DNA of 64,000 nucleotides from NCBI RefSeq assembly GCF_002288925.2, contig NW_022098076.1, forward strand, positions 77,518,009 to 77,582,008, in the 5' to 3' direction. This document shows positions 1 to 10,345 of the stretch, piece after piece. Position 1 is the first letter of the stretch; every line of letters begins with the position of its first letter. Below the pieces are notes generated by a model, which saw only the letters and a list, made by a program, of their open reading frames with translations, did not search any database and was not told the DNA's origin. The translations under genes were made by a program, and so were the position numbers. The DNA comes from Delphinapterus leucas (lineage: Eukaryota > Chordata > Mammalia > Artiodactyla > Monodontidae).

Positions 1-520
1 TTTGAGGCTGTGTTTGCTTTCAGACCTTTACACTTTTTTTTCATGGTAAAATTTTCCATTTTTAGGATTAAGATCCTTTGAAGACATTGCTCTCACGCCA
101 GGTTGTCTTAATTTTCATGCTTTGGGTTTTTAGCAAACACTATTTAGAAACTATATTGGGGATATCTGGGAAAGCTGGACATTTCTGTAAGGAGATATAA
201 GGAAAGTACCATCCTTCAGATAAGCCTGCATTATCACAAAGTGGCCCTCATTTTGATTATGTGTGCCATGGCATTAAATTAAAAAACAAATACATACAAA
301 CTAGTATAAACACGCGACCCAAGCATCCGCTTCTCCCCTTGCATATACTAGACATGTATTAGAGGTCGATTTCCTCTGACATATTAGTTTTGCCTATGCC
401 TACGTTGACCGGCGGCCCTCCCTTAAGTCTTCACTGTTCTCTCCCCACCTTTGCACTGTCTCCTGGGACTGTCACTCATGTGTCTGTGACAGTCCAGAAA
501 ACTTGGCCTCTGTGCACCAG
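1..520. other. Single-copy AT-rich DNA, no gene seen
   Basis: I see no recognisable repeat, exon or RNA gene here. The stretch is AT-rich in its first 300 bases and richer in C/T near 400-470. It ends where an LTR begins. Confidence 0.5.
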
Positions 521-1129
521 TGCCGAATTGAATCTCGGAGACAGTTTTGGGTGAAGTAGAAAAGAATAGCTTTATTGCTTTGTCAGGCAAAGGGGGTCAC
601 AGCAGGCTCATGCCCTCAAAACTGTGTGTCCCAACACAGGGGGTTGGGAGGGGTGGAGGAGGCAGGATTTGGTGAGGAGTTTTATAGTTTTATAGTTGGT
701 TCAAGGGTGGGGTTGCTGATAAGGATCAGGGCCTGCACTCCTTTAATCTGGCCTCAGGTGGTCTCCTGATGAGCTCCTGCGGTTCTCAAGGTTATCAAAC
801 TGTGACCTTCTCTCTGGAATGAAGAATGCTTCATCTAGTAGTTAACATCTTCCATTCCTTGAGGGCTTTAGCTCTGCAGAAGAGCTCAAAGATATTGTTG
901 TGTGTATCCCTTGAAGGGGAACCAGGACAGCAGCCCCAAGGCTGCACTATTGTTCCTTGACTGCTCCTCCCTTGTCTCTGCATCCCCTCCCTTCCCTGAT
1001 TAGCAACTGTTTGAACCTGCCCTTTGGAACGCAGGGAAGGTCATGAAGGCTTGTTTCCTACAAACAAGGAATGGGGGACACTGAAAGGTTTCTGTGCCCA
1101 GGAGCCCCACAGGGTCCTGCTCCACTTCA
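521..1129 (-). mobile_element. Solo ERV1-like LTR, minus strand
   Basis: Read on the minus strand there is an AATAAA polyadenylation signal near 569 (plus-strand 'gaatagctttattgc'), followed by a short U5-like end that finishes at the TG/CA boundary at 521. The block shares its layout with the LTR at 9014: 'tgccgaa' versus 'tgttaccgaaa' at the edge, then the AATAAA region, then a 'caggcaaagg'-like segment. The right edge is a guess. CA at 1128-1129 followed by 'ccac' nearly matches the 'ccag' before 521, a possible imperfect 4-bp target duplication. No internal retroviral genes flank it, so it is a solo LTR. Confidence 0.55.
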
Positions 1130-1600
1130 CCACCACTTCTTATTTACCAGCTTCACCCTCTGCTGGAAACAACCGTTCTCCCTTCATTACTCCAGGGCAC
1201 AAGTGACAAAGCCCAGGTGGAAGCAGATTTTCCGTGAGTGTTTGGAGATATTTGAGGGTGATTGTGGTGCAGGATGGGGACAAGTTCAATTCAGATGTCA
1301 CTGTTTTTAGAAATGTATCAGCGAACCTCCACTGTGGTGGGTATGTGGTAACTGGGGGTGAGGGAAGATGACTGAATGGAACATTTAACAACCATCCTGT
1401 CTTTCCCTCCTCTTAGGAGGTCCTGGAATTTTAGAACAGAGATGGGGGAGGGTGTTTCAGGACAGGACAAGGGAAGGGAGGGAGCGGCAGAGAGCAGGTT
1501 GCCTTATTCACGGTTTGCCTGGACCTGGCTCTGTTAGCCCTCATCCCCCAACTAGAAGAAGACCTTTCAAAATGCCTTCGACTTCCAACATCCGGTTAAG
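1130..1600. other. Single-copy DNA, nothing recognised
   Basis: No repeat family or coding signal is recognised between the LTR and the CpG-rich block downstream. A purine-rich stretch lies at about 1440-1490. Confidence 0.4.
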
Positions 1601-2240
1601 CCAGATCATAGTGAAGGAAAATCTGCTTAATGAGCTTGGCCCGAGCCTCACGTTTTCCGCCGTTAGCTCTCTTTCCGGCCTGTCTCTGTAGAAGCTCTTC
1701 GAGGGTGTTTAAGCACCGAGTGACAGATGTGGAGACTTAAGGAGGTTTAGGCCCCTTGATTTTCTCGGTGGGCTAACGAGCCTCATCTGCTGTCGCTCGT
1801 CTCATCCAGCCTGTCTTCAGATCACGTTAAAATCCCTGTTGGTCACGTTCCCCAGGACACAGTGAAAAGGCAGAGTAGCCTGATTATCGAGGCCCGTCAG
1901 CTCCGCGCTCTTACTTAAACGATGCCCACCACGAACCGCGGAGCAGAGCTTTGCAGGGTTAGCTGGGTGTGGTAGTACAACGACTTATTTAATAAACTTG
2001 CTGTCGGCATCTTAATCCTTGGTCAGGTATAAGCATGAGAATCCTTGTTAGCCATGATTAGGCGACATTGATGGTTAACAGCATTTTCTCATCCCACTGG
2101 ATTCATTTTCATTAAGACTCTAAATTGGTTAAAAACGTTTTGTGTTTTCAACAAGAGCACCTGATTGATGGTGTCTGTGCATTTTCATGATGAGCCCTGT
2201 GATAAGTAAATTCAGCTTGATTTTACATTTGGGTTCATGC
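1600..2240. promoter_or_regulatory. CpG-retaining single-copy block, candidate regulatory element
   Basis: About 20 CpG dinucleotides fall between 1621 and 1945, several times the density of the neighbouring DNA, in a segment with no repeat match. The following 300 bases hold TTAATAAA-like and TAAT-type motifs. It is too weak in G+C to be a classical CpG island, and no first exon is visible. I infer a conserved or unmethylated regulatory element; conservation has not been tested. Confidence 0.3.
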
Positions 2241-3340
2241 TGGGATCTATTTCTTATATGGTTTCTAACCCTTCAGCCTTCTCTGCTGCCTTACCTGTAC
2301 TCGGGTCCTACCCATCAGACTGGCTAGGTATTCTTCACGTACATGTCCATTCTACTAAAGGTGCAGAATCTTCCACAAAGGGGGCAGTATCAGGAATGGT
2401 TTTCTGTCTCCTTTCTCGTCAGAGTCTGAAGTGGAGCTGGGCTGGGCTCTTGGCAGTGCCCGGGGTTCTGGTTAGATTGGCAGATTCTGACCTGACTTAC
2501 CTCCTTTCCCCCACCTGCACCCTCCTGGGAGCACGGCCCTGGTGCCCCCCCCCCCCCCCCCACCATACCTAACAGCGCCAGGCACACAGTAAACTTGCCG
2601 TGGATGCTTGGGAGGTGAAAGAATAAGGGGCCGAGGGTCCCAGATTCCAAATAAACAACTATTGTCTCTCTTTTCCTGAGAGCTCTGTTCACCTGGGTCC
2701 TGATTATCGAGACCCGGGGACAGGATTAAACCTTCAAGGATGTTATTAGGGGCAACGCCTATGCGAGAGAAAATGGGGGAGAGCTGTCAGACTCTGATAG
2801 AAGTCTGAGCTGAGTGGAGGAGGAGGGAAGGTTGGTGGCAACGTCCTAGATGGCCATGCAGGCAAAGGAAGGTTTAGCCAGCCTCCTGGGGAGTCTTAGA
2901 GCCAAGCCTAGTCACGGACCTACCATGCTCAGACACTGGCTGGGGGCAGCTGGTGGGAAGGGTGGCCTCGGTGAGAAGGTGGTACTTGTTTTCTGAGGGC
3001 AGCCCCGGGGCCCTTGGTTAATCCTGTATCCTGGAGGTGGAGGTCTATGAGGTGCCCTCCCATGGCTGCCACAGGGATGATGGCTAGAGCTGAGCCTTTC
3101 GTGGAGCTGTGGAGGTTTCCTGTCTTGGAGACGCTCTCCCGTAGGCCCCTGTGCTTCACTGCTAGGCCTAGTTGCCCACAAGGTCATTCACTGCACAGGG
3201 CCCCCCACGCATTCCTGCCATCCAAGGCACCATGTTGACTCTGCCAGTGAGAGATGGGGAGTGGAGAGAGGGCCGTGGTGTCAGAGTGAAACTGCAGAGG
3301 GCCACGGGTGCTGTGCTGAGGAGCTCAGAAGCCACCCTGA
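2240..3340. other. Single-copy DNA, nothing recognised
   Basis: No family is recognised. Open frames in this region are short and overlap in several frames and on both strands, as expected of GC-rich non-coding DNA. Confidence 0.4.
2545..2561 (+). repeat. Poly-C tract (17 C)
   Basis: An uninterrupted run of 17 C bases. It is likely length-variable and prone to sequencing error. Confidence 0.9.
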
Positions 3341-3525
3341 AGGCGCTGGGGAGCCACTGAAGGGTTGTAGTGTGGAGAGCAGTTTGGTTGGCTTTGTGAA
3401 TAGAACTCTAGCAGGCAGGGTGAATTGCTTGGGAAAGGAGGTGGCAGAGAGGAAAAGCAAGCAGAGAGACTAGTGAGGAAGATGCTGCAGTTATCTGGTT
3501 AAGATGATGGTGGAATGAAACACCT
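3340..3525 (-). mobile_element. L2 LINE fragment
   Basis: The order of motifs matches the L2 3' region in antisense: 'gagccactgaagggtt', then a decayed form of the 'gatcactctggctgctgtg' segment, then 'gcagttatctggttaagatg'. It is heavily diverged, consistent with the age of L2. Confidence 0.55.
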
Positions 3526-4130
3526 GTATCACCTTCTCCATCTGTAACTTCCAGCTACCTCATCAGGGCCTTGTCCTTCCTCGGCCTTTCTTCCCAGGAT
3601 GCTATGCTTAGGACATCCTTTCTGGAGAGCCCCACCTAGGACTGGTCAGGACCGTAATAACTATTTTCTCCCATTCCTTCCCCTGGCACCAGCTAAACGA
3701 CTTAGAATGATAGTTTTAGTGAAGACCAACTTTGTTCAGCTGTGGTTATTTCAATTCTTGGTGTTTGGGGAGGAAAATCAGCCCTCTGGCTCCTGTTCTG
3801 GGAGCAGCAATGTTCGTTTGCGATTCCTCATCGGGAGGAAGTCGGTGCTTCACGCGTCTCTTTGATCTTCTTTTTCACTGTAGTTATATTCCCTTTGCTC
3901 TTCTCTCTAACTTTTTCTCAATGTTTCTCCTCCCTTTCCTTCTGGGAGTTCTCTGTGGAAGGTAAGATCTCACTTATCCTGTGCGGTCTCAGATGGCCCT
4001 TTCTTGAGAAGGGTGTGTTTTAGATGGCCACACACATCTTCTATTTCATGGTTCTACACGCTGCCCAGTTTTTTTCTAGCTCCTTCCCTTTTTCTCTTAA
4101 TACATTGACACCCTAGGCTTATCAGAAGAG
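3526..4130. other. Single-copy DNA, nothing recognised
   Basis: The sequence is mixed, with a pyrimidine-rich part at about 3860-3950. Three overlapping frames at 3599-4023 give leucine/phenylalanine-rich peptides of about 80-90 residues that simply reflect the C/T-rich composition. Confidence 0.4.
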
Positions 4131-5080
4131 GGCACTCTCTACGGAGGGCAGAACTCCTGGGCCTCCCAGTTCCAACTCTTGTCTCTGGAGTTTTGTCTCC
4201 CTCTTGGTGGGCTGTTTACTGCTGTCGTCACCCACTAGCTTGGGGGCTCTGTTCCCTGATTACCAAGAGAAGACACAGCTTTTTCCCTAAAGCACAGCTG
4301 AGACCAGACTGGTATGTGATTCAGACTTTACTGCAGGTTCACTGGGGACAATGAAGGGGGTTACATGCAGAGAGCTACTTACTATGGGCTGCCAGCTGTG
4401 GCTACAGCTGGAGCAGCTCTGTCTCTGGTGCCTTCCTTTGTAGCCCCCAACTGGTGGCCCTAGTCAAAGATAATTCCCCCATCCCATAACCCAGGAGCAC
4501 CCTCAGAATCACTGTATTATTAAGAGTCCAGCCTAAGAGGGCCAGGTCCACCAAGAGGAAGGCGGTCCCTGCTTCTTAACTCAGGTCCACCAAGAGGAAG
4601 GCGGTCCCTGCTTCTTAACTCAGGTCCACCAAGAGGAAGGCGGTCCCTGCTTCTTAACTCAGGTCCACCAAGAGGAAGGCGGTCCCTGCTTCTTTCCCAG
4701 GTCCACCAAGAGGAAGGCGGTCCCTGCTTCTTAACTCAGGGCCACCAAGAGGAAGGCGGTCCCTGCTTCTTATCTCAAGCCTACCTACCGAGTTTGAATG
4801 CTCTGTTGTAGGATCATGGGCTTTGTGAGGGGTTTGTCCTTTAAAGTAGACCCTACACGGCCACTCACGGCAGTGTGGCTTCACACTGTGGTCAGACAAG
4901 GCAATCTAATCAGAACACAATTGCCCAATGACCTCCTGCATCGACATTTGCAGGAGACCTTTCAACCATGGCATGATGGTCTCCTGTCCTGTCCCTCAGT
5001 GTGCTCACACTTCAGCCTGAGCTGCCTCTTAAACGCGGATTGCTGGGGTTTTGCTCCCAGCGATTCTGTTTCAGTAGGTC
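4130..5080 (-). mobile_element. Possible ERV LTR carrying a minisatellite
   Basis: On the minus strand the segment around 4310-4370 reads like an LTR R/U5 junction (an AGTAAA signal followed by 'gtctgaatcac'), with the tandem array upstream where a U3 enhancer would lie. No clean TG...CA edges or target duplication were found. It could equally be a unique minisatellite locus. Confidence 0.3.
4544..4776 (+). repeat. 39-bp minisatellite, six units
   Basis: Six head-to-tail units begin at 4544, 4583, 4622, 4661, 4699 and 4738. Units 1-3 are identical. Unit 4 is 38 bp with an altered end ('tctttccc' in place of 'tcttaactc'). Unit 6 differs by two substitutions. The near identity implies recent amplification or homogenisation, so the locus is probably a VNTR. 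The frame across it on the minus strand repeats a short Arg/Asp/Leu/Pro/Gly motif but is not a recognised protein. Confidence 0.97.
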
Positions 5081-5480
5081 TGAGATGATCCACTGATGAA
5101 CATAATACAGCTTATACCCACAGTTTGGCTTCTCTAAGCTGTGTGTCAGGCTCTATGCTTGCCTTTAGCAAGATGGGCTCAACTATGCACGAGGTTCAGC
5201 TTCCAAGGAGAAAAGTAGAGGCCAAGGTCAGGTGTGAAGGACAATTGCAAATTAGAAAAAGAGACTTTGGTTTCTGGATCCAAATTAAGAGAACTGGCGG
5301 CAGATCTTACCCGTTTATAGCTACCTCTTGGGTATCATATTTCCCATTTAGAATCTCAGTGTTAAAGTCCACAGCCTGTCAGAGAAATTTTTACTAGGGA
5401 GAAAAGGGAGATGGAGTGACATGGGGAAACAAAGGTGATATCTAAGTTTTAGGGTTTTGCACCGAATTCGATATTCTCTG
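5081..5480. other. Single-copy DNA, nothing recognised
   Basis: No repeat or gene signal is recognised between the minisatellite region and the AT-rich block that follows. Confidence 0.4.
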
Positions 5481-5499
5481 CACTGAAAAGAACCCCTCT

Positions 5500-5830
5500 T
5501 TGTTGGATTGGATTGGATTTATTTGGTGCAAACACACATCCTTTAAGTACCAGTGTATTTTTTATGTCAAAATACTCTGCATGAAAGAGCAATAATTATC
5601 AGGCACAGCAGCGAGTAACACTGTAATCTCCTTATTGCAGTTAATTAATTAGTAAGTTGCTACCGATTTTAAGTGAGACAAACATGTCCAGAGTTGGCAT
5701 GAATATAAAGCTACTGAAGTAAAAATTTACTGTTTTCAAATTTGCATTTTGTAATGGAAAACAAATTGCTTTATGTAGAACATTTACTTAATTGTATGTG
5801 CTCTAGTGGGGTCTTACCGGAATAGTCTGG
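5500..5830. promoter_or_regulatory. AT-rich single-copy block with homeodomain-like sites
   Basis: It contains TTAATTAATTAG at about 5641-5652 and further TAAT cores, with no repeat similarity that I recognise. This texture is typical of developmental enhancers. The call is inference only. Confidence 0.25.
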
Positions 5831-6312
5831 CATGTGAAGAAAAGGAACTAGGTTCTAAGCTGAGAAAAAAAGAATAACAGGGAGGTTTTCTACAATAATT
5901 TTCAAGGATTGCATGGAGAAGTTTCACCAGTTTTACTCTGCATCCACTATACAGAGAATTTTTGAAAATGCACACCATATATGAAACAGTATGCTCTACT
6001 GGAGATCAAATCTGTGTTTTCTCTCTGTTCTAGCAAGAGAGGGTGAGAAAGATACCTTGTATGTCTTAAGAAGAATACATCTTATCTCAGGAACAAAATA
6101 TGTAACTTGACAGAAATGCATATACACAGAGTGCAATGTCATTTCCTCTGTCATTTTCCGGTGTAAGTACTCTAATAAAAAGTATACTGTGTCGATGATG
6201 AAAAAAGAAAAAAAGATGGTACCTGAAGAGCACATAACATAGGGACAGCCACCTCTGGTGAATACTTAATAAATGTAAGCTAATAATTATGCTTATAAAG
6301 AAAGAAAACACC
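5831..6312. other. AT-rich DNA, nothing recognised
   Basis: No repeat family is recognised with confidence. The right end leads into an L1M 3' fragment, and part of this stretch may be decayed L1. Confidence 0.35.
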
Positions 6313-6645
6313 AATTATATGACATTCTGGAAAAGTCAAAACTATAGCAATGGTAAAAAGATCAATGGTTTCCAGGAGTCTGAGGCAGGGAGGGCGTTAG
6401 GTGACGTTTGGACACGTTAAGCACCTTTTTAAGAGGGTATAATTTTCTGTAGGATACTATAATGGCAGACGTATGATAGCACACATTTGTCAACATGAAT
6501 AGAACTTTAAACATAAAGAGTGAAGCTTACTGTACACAAATTTAAAAATACCTATTTGGAGGTCAGGGTATTCCTGGATGGAATGCAGAATGTGATAAAA
6601 CTATATCATGAATGTATGAAATAAATATAACCATTACCAAAAAAA
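6313..6645 (+). mobile_element. L1M 3'-end fragment
   Basis: It carries the characteristic L1M order 'tgacattctggaaaagtc', then 'gatcaatggtttccagg', an 'ataatggc' segment, and a terminal 'tatgaaataaatata' polyadenylation region. It is sense, 5'-truncated and well diverged. Confidence 0.7.
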
Positions 6646-7009
6646 GATTGCAGGAAGGTCAATTATGATGAATTTCTATTTGCAGCGTCAATAAAAGCAT
6701 ACTATTCCATTGGCACACATTTTGTACCGTGAAGCTCTGTACTATATTCTGTTTCAGTGATTTCTGTTTTTTTCAAACATTTTTCTAAGAGCTTCAAGAG
6801 ACCATGTAAAAATACCATTGTGGTTTATAACACTTAAAAACGAGAAAGTAAAGGAAATTGATTCCAAGTCTTAAAGTTTACTCATACTTAGGTGATTAAA
6901 ACCTGTTTCCTATCAAGAAGCTAAGATGCAACACTTACCATTTTAGTGATGGGATGGAGTAGGGAGAGGATTGAAGGAAAGGAAGGGTAAGAGTAATTGC
7001 TCTTTTCAT
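6646..7009. other. AT-rich DNA, nothing recognised
   Basis: No repeat or coding signal is recognised. Confidence 0.35.
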
Positions 7010-7225
7010 TTTGAAAACTTTTCAAGTATGATGTTTATATTTTAAAAATTATCTCAAACTTTCAGAAAAGTTGTAAGTACAATACAAAATGTGTATTTCT
7101 CCTGAACCATTTGAGACTAAGTGCTGACGTGATGTCCCATTCTTCCCAAATATTGTAGTGTGTTATTTCCTACAGAGACATTCTCCCACACATTGCAATA
7201 AAATCTGAAATAAAACCATCAAAAA
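7010..7225. mobile_element. Ancient interspersed repeat, L1M-like
   Basis: The segments 'atctcaaactttcagaaaag', 'ctgaaccatttgagactaag' and 'tgtgttatttcctacagaga' occur in the order known from a common old mammalian repeat usually grouped with L1M. Subfamily and strand are uncertain. Confidence 0.4.
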
Positions 7226-8149
7226 AAGAAAAAGAATACATCTTTGAATTACTGAAAATACCTCCTATGCCATCCCCATGAAGAGATCTGGGACCCCTGT
7301 AGACATACTAAGCAAGGTGTTAGTTCCATTTCCCAGAAAAAGGGGTGTGACTAGACATTTGGGACCAGCATCTGGGAGGAGAAATGAAGACTGTCCTGGG
7401 AGGAGGCTTCCCAGGAAGAAAAGAAGGTGTCTGGGGCTCTGGGTCCATGAGGTGGTGAAAACTGAGCTCACCTCTTTCCTGAAATCTAGGGCTGGCTTTC
7501 AGTTGAGGAAGTAGTCGAGGATGAGAGCAAATGGAGTGCTCTGATGATGGGCACCCTGCCACCTGGCACCATGTTCTTGGCTTCTCCCTCCTGCCTGCTT
7601 GGGCTGTACTCCCAGAGCTCTCTCAGGGGTCCCTGCAGACAGTGATACCCACGAACTCAGGGAGTGTGGCTCAAGTGCCCATACTTTGGAGAGAGGATGA
7701 AGCATGAAAGTGCCCCCAGGGGAAATATGAGTGAGTCTGAAAGACTAGCCATCTCCCTTACGTAAGGTTTAATTGTGAGGCAGGGTTTTCTGACAATGAG
7801 GGGAATTAGTCATTGAGATAAAGACTACGTGTACTTTCCTAGGGGCCTTTGACCTAGGAAAGTCTCATCTGTTTGGGACGGATTTTGTGTGGTCTTGCCT
7901 GGTGGGGAAGAGGGCACAGCGGATGTGTGCAGGGGGATGGGGGAAGAAGGGCAGTCAAGGATACTGAAACAAGTTCACTTCCCACCCTGGGATTATCTGC
8001 TCATCTCCTGAAATTGGGATGGGTGCCATCACTGTTCCTGCTTCTCCTGGTTTGCTCCAACTCCCCAGGGCGTATTAAAAAATATGGAAATCAGGTGCAT
8101 TATACTTTATGCTTGGTTTCATAATAATAAATTACTGGAAAAATATGTG
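7226..8149. other. Single-copy DNA, nothing recognised
   Basis: No gene or repeat family is recognised, apart from the short inverted repeat at 7833-7863. Overlapping frames at 7265-7562 on both strands are chance openings. Confidence 0.4.
7833..7863. repeat. Perfect 11-bp inverted repeat
   Basis: The arms 'actttcctagg' (7833-7843) and 'cctaggaaagt' (7853-7863) are exact reverse complements around a 9-base loop. This could form a small hairpin; no terminator or RNA function is implied. Confidence 0.85.
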
Positions 8150-8690
8150 CTGTGATGTATCTCTTTTTATCCTACTGAGAGGGGAATCTTCGTAGCACTT
8201 TTTCTTATGAATAGAACTCAATAGTTCTCCTTTGTGTAGTAAAATGGTATTATAGTTATGCTCGATTGTGATATTGCATGTAATTACAAGCCTGTTGAGT
8301 TCTGCATTTAAGCCCAGTCTGGGGGATGTGGAATTCAGCTTTTTTCAATCACACAGGATTAAACTTGGCATTCAGGTCTTTTGTATAAAGCCGGTGCTGG
8401 CTGGTTAATGAACATTCTGACCGCTAGTGTGAAGAAAAATTAATTCCATTCAGGGTAGTCAGCTAACATGTGCTTACCCTGTTGGACCAATGTCTGTAGA
8501 AAAGGACAGTGTCCTTTCTGATGCAGGACCCATGCCCGATTGGTTTGTATCTGTGTCATACCTGCTGTCAAAATAGTTTGAATATTGCCTCTGACTTATC
8601 TCTCTACCTTTTTCACGTATCGGTTGGATTACCAAGCTATAAGCCAAGATATCTTGTCCAGCCTTGAAAATAAGTGCCAACTGACAAATC
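8150..8690. promoter_or_regulatory. Single-copy candidate conserved element
   Basis: No repeat match. The block holds balanced composition, GATTA/TAATTA-type motifs ('catgtaattacaag', 'aaattaattcc') and retained CpGs ('cacgtatcggttgg'). I infer a possible enhancer; conservation is untested. Confidence 0.25.
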
Positions 8691-9013
8691 TAAAATTTAT
8701 GGGTAACTGATGAAGTGAAACGGATTTATGAGGAGCTCCCTCAAGGGCTTCATCCATCAGATGAGACAACTGGGTACTGTTGAAATAATTGTTTTACTTA
8801 CAGTTCAGTAAACTTCCAATGGGCAGAATTCCAAACCAGGGTTGGCCATACCTGGTTCCATAGGCCAGTAACAACCCTTACTTGTGATGGTGTCTCCCTG
8901 GGGTCCAGAGTAGTGCACATGCTCATCTGGTCCAACCATATCCTGGCTTCCATGACTCTGTGATGGGTCAGCTTGCTAGGTTTTCCATGTAGACACGTGC
9001 TTTTGTATAAGAG
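8691..9013. other. Unclassified DNA left of an LTR
   Basis: No family is recognised. It ends in 'agag' at 9010-9013, which may be the left target duplication of the LTR that follows. Confidence 0.35.
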
Positions 9014-9970
9014 TGTTACCGAAACCGGATTTGGGTCCCTTTGCCCAACGCACAGCAAAGACAATCTATTGACACCAGGTTGTGGTGAAGGAAAGAATAG
9101 CATTTATTGCTGGGTGCCAAGCAAGGAGAATGGGCAGCTAGTGCTCAAAAGACCCAAACTCCCCTATGGCTTTCAGGGAAGGTTTTTAAAAATTAATTAA
9201 TTAATTATTTTTGGCTGTGCCGGGTCTTCACTGCAGCATGCAGGATCTTTTGTTGTGGCGCGTGAGCTCTTTGTTGGGGCGCGTGGGCTTCTCTCTAGTT
9301 TTGGTGTGCGGGCTTCTCTCTAGTTGTGATGTGCAGTTTTTCTCTCTCTAGTTGTGGCATGTGGGCTCCAGAGCATGTGGGCTCTGTAGTCTGTGGCACG
9401 GTGAGCTCTCTAGTTGAGGCTCGCGGGCTCAGTAGTTATGGCACGTAGGCTTAGTTGCCCTGCAGCATGTGGGATCTTAGTTCTCTGACCAGGGATCGAA
9501 CCCATGTCACCTGAATTGGAAGGTAGGTTCTTTACTACTGGACCACCAGGGAAGTTCCTCAGGGAAGGGTTTTTAAGGGCAGCATTAGGGGTGTGGGTTG
9601 CAGGATGCTTGGTCAGCTCATGGACATTTTTCTGACGGGTTGGTGGTGATAGGAGTTAACATCAACAACCTTCTGGTCCCAACTGGTCTGGGGTTTACAT
9701 GCCTGTGGTCAGTAGTTTCCATTTGGTGGAAGTCTGGTTTCTGTAAAAACTACTTAGGAATGTTCATCAGACATTTTTAACTATGTCCTTCAGGGAGGAA
9801 CTAAAGGTTTTCTGACTCTGCTATATGGCTGATCTATTGTTTAAATTGTTACCAGTTTCCTGGCTGAACAGCTATTCTTTGTTACTGTGTGTTCACATTT
9901 TCCTAATCATTAACCCTTGAGCCAACCTTCTGAGACTCAGAAGAGGCCTATAGCAAAGACTTTTACTTCA
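9014..9970 (-). mobile_element. Solo ERV1-like LTR split by a SINE
   Basis: The edges are TG at 9014 and CA at 9969-9970. The bases outside are 'agag' on both sides (9010-9013 and 9971-9974), as expected for a 4-bp gammaretrovirus-like target duplication. On the minus strand an AATAAA signal lies near 9100. The layout resembles the LTR at 521-1129. A SINE (9190-9558) interrupts it, leaving about 570 bp of LTR. An alternative right edge, also 'ca' followed by 'agag', lies at 10042. No internal viral genes are present. Confidence 0.6.
9190..9558 (-). mobile_element. Cetartiodactyl tRNA-derived SINE, long form
   Basis: On the minus strand it begins with the tRNA-like head 'gaacttccctggtggtccag' and box-B-like 'ggttcgatccctgg', then a long body of 'gtgggcttctctctag'-type repeats, and ends in a TTAA-rich tail. 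The flanking duplication is 'tcagggaaggtttttaa' (9173-9189) versus the same with one extra g (9559-9576). It is inserted within the LTR, so it is younger than it. Confidence 0.93.
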
Positions 9971-9977
9971 AGAGACA

Positions 9978-10000
9978 GGGGATATGGGGTGGGGTGGGGG
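9978..10000 (+). other. G-quadruplex motif
   Basis: There are four runs of 4, 4, 4 and 5 G separated by loops of 4, 1 and 1 bases. This meets the standard G3+ N1-7 quadruplex pattern on the plus strand. It lies just outside, or in the alternative edge of, the LTR. Confidence 0.8.
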
Positions 10001-10345
10001 TCGTATTCCAGAGAGAGTCCTGAAGGGTGCTGCTTGGCTTCAAGAGGATGAAAGTTGACCCCTTGCTCCCCCCTGGAGTCCTTGGTTCTGAATGTTGTAC
10101 CCTACATTGAATTTCTGAGACTTGCTACTCTGCCTAGAAGGGCTGAGAATTGGGAGGAAGATGGGAAAAGGTAAAACGCTTTGGGATTTAGGTAAGGGCA
10201 GTAAAGTTGGAGATTGCACTTCTCGTCTAATTTTCCTGAGCTGTTGTAAACTATTCTTGTCAAGCAAAGTCAGTCCTATGTTGTAGACCTGTCCAGATCT
10301 ACTATTCCAAACATATAATTATTACTTAAAATAATAATAATAAGT
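10001..10345. other. Single-copy DNA, nothing recognised
   Basis: No gene or repeat is recognised apart from a short AAT run near 10328-10342. Confidence 0.4.

Noticed and set aside
4654..4899. A minus-strand frame with repeated Arg-Asp-Arg-Leu-Pro-Leu-Gly-Gly-Pro units.
   Set aside because: The repeats simply translate the minisatellite. Unit 4 is 38 bp and shifts the frame, so no repeat protein is maintained.
9190..9558. tRNA-like A and B boxes suggesting a tRNA gene.
   Set aside because: These belong to the SINE head; no cloverleaf with an intact anticodon arm is present. The same holds for the other eight SINEs.
521..9970. The two LTRs considered as the ends of one provirus.
   Set aside because: The 8 kb between them holds no gag, pol or env sequence, the LTRs differ, and the second has its own 4-bp target duplication.
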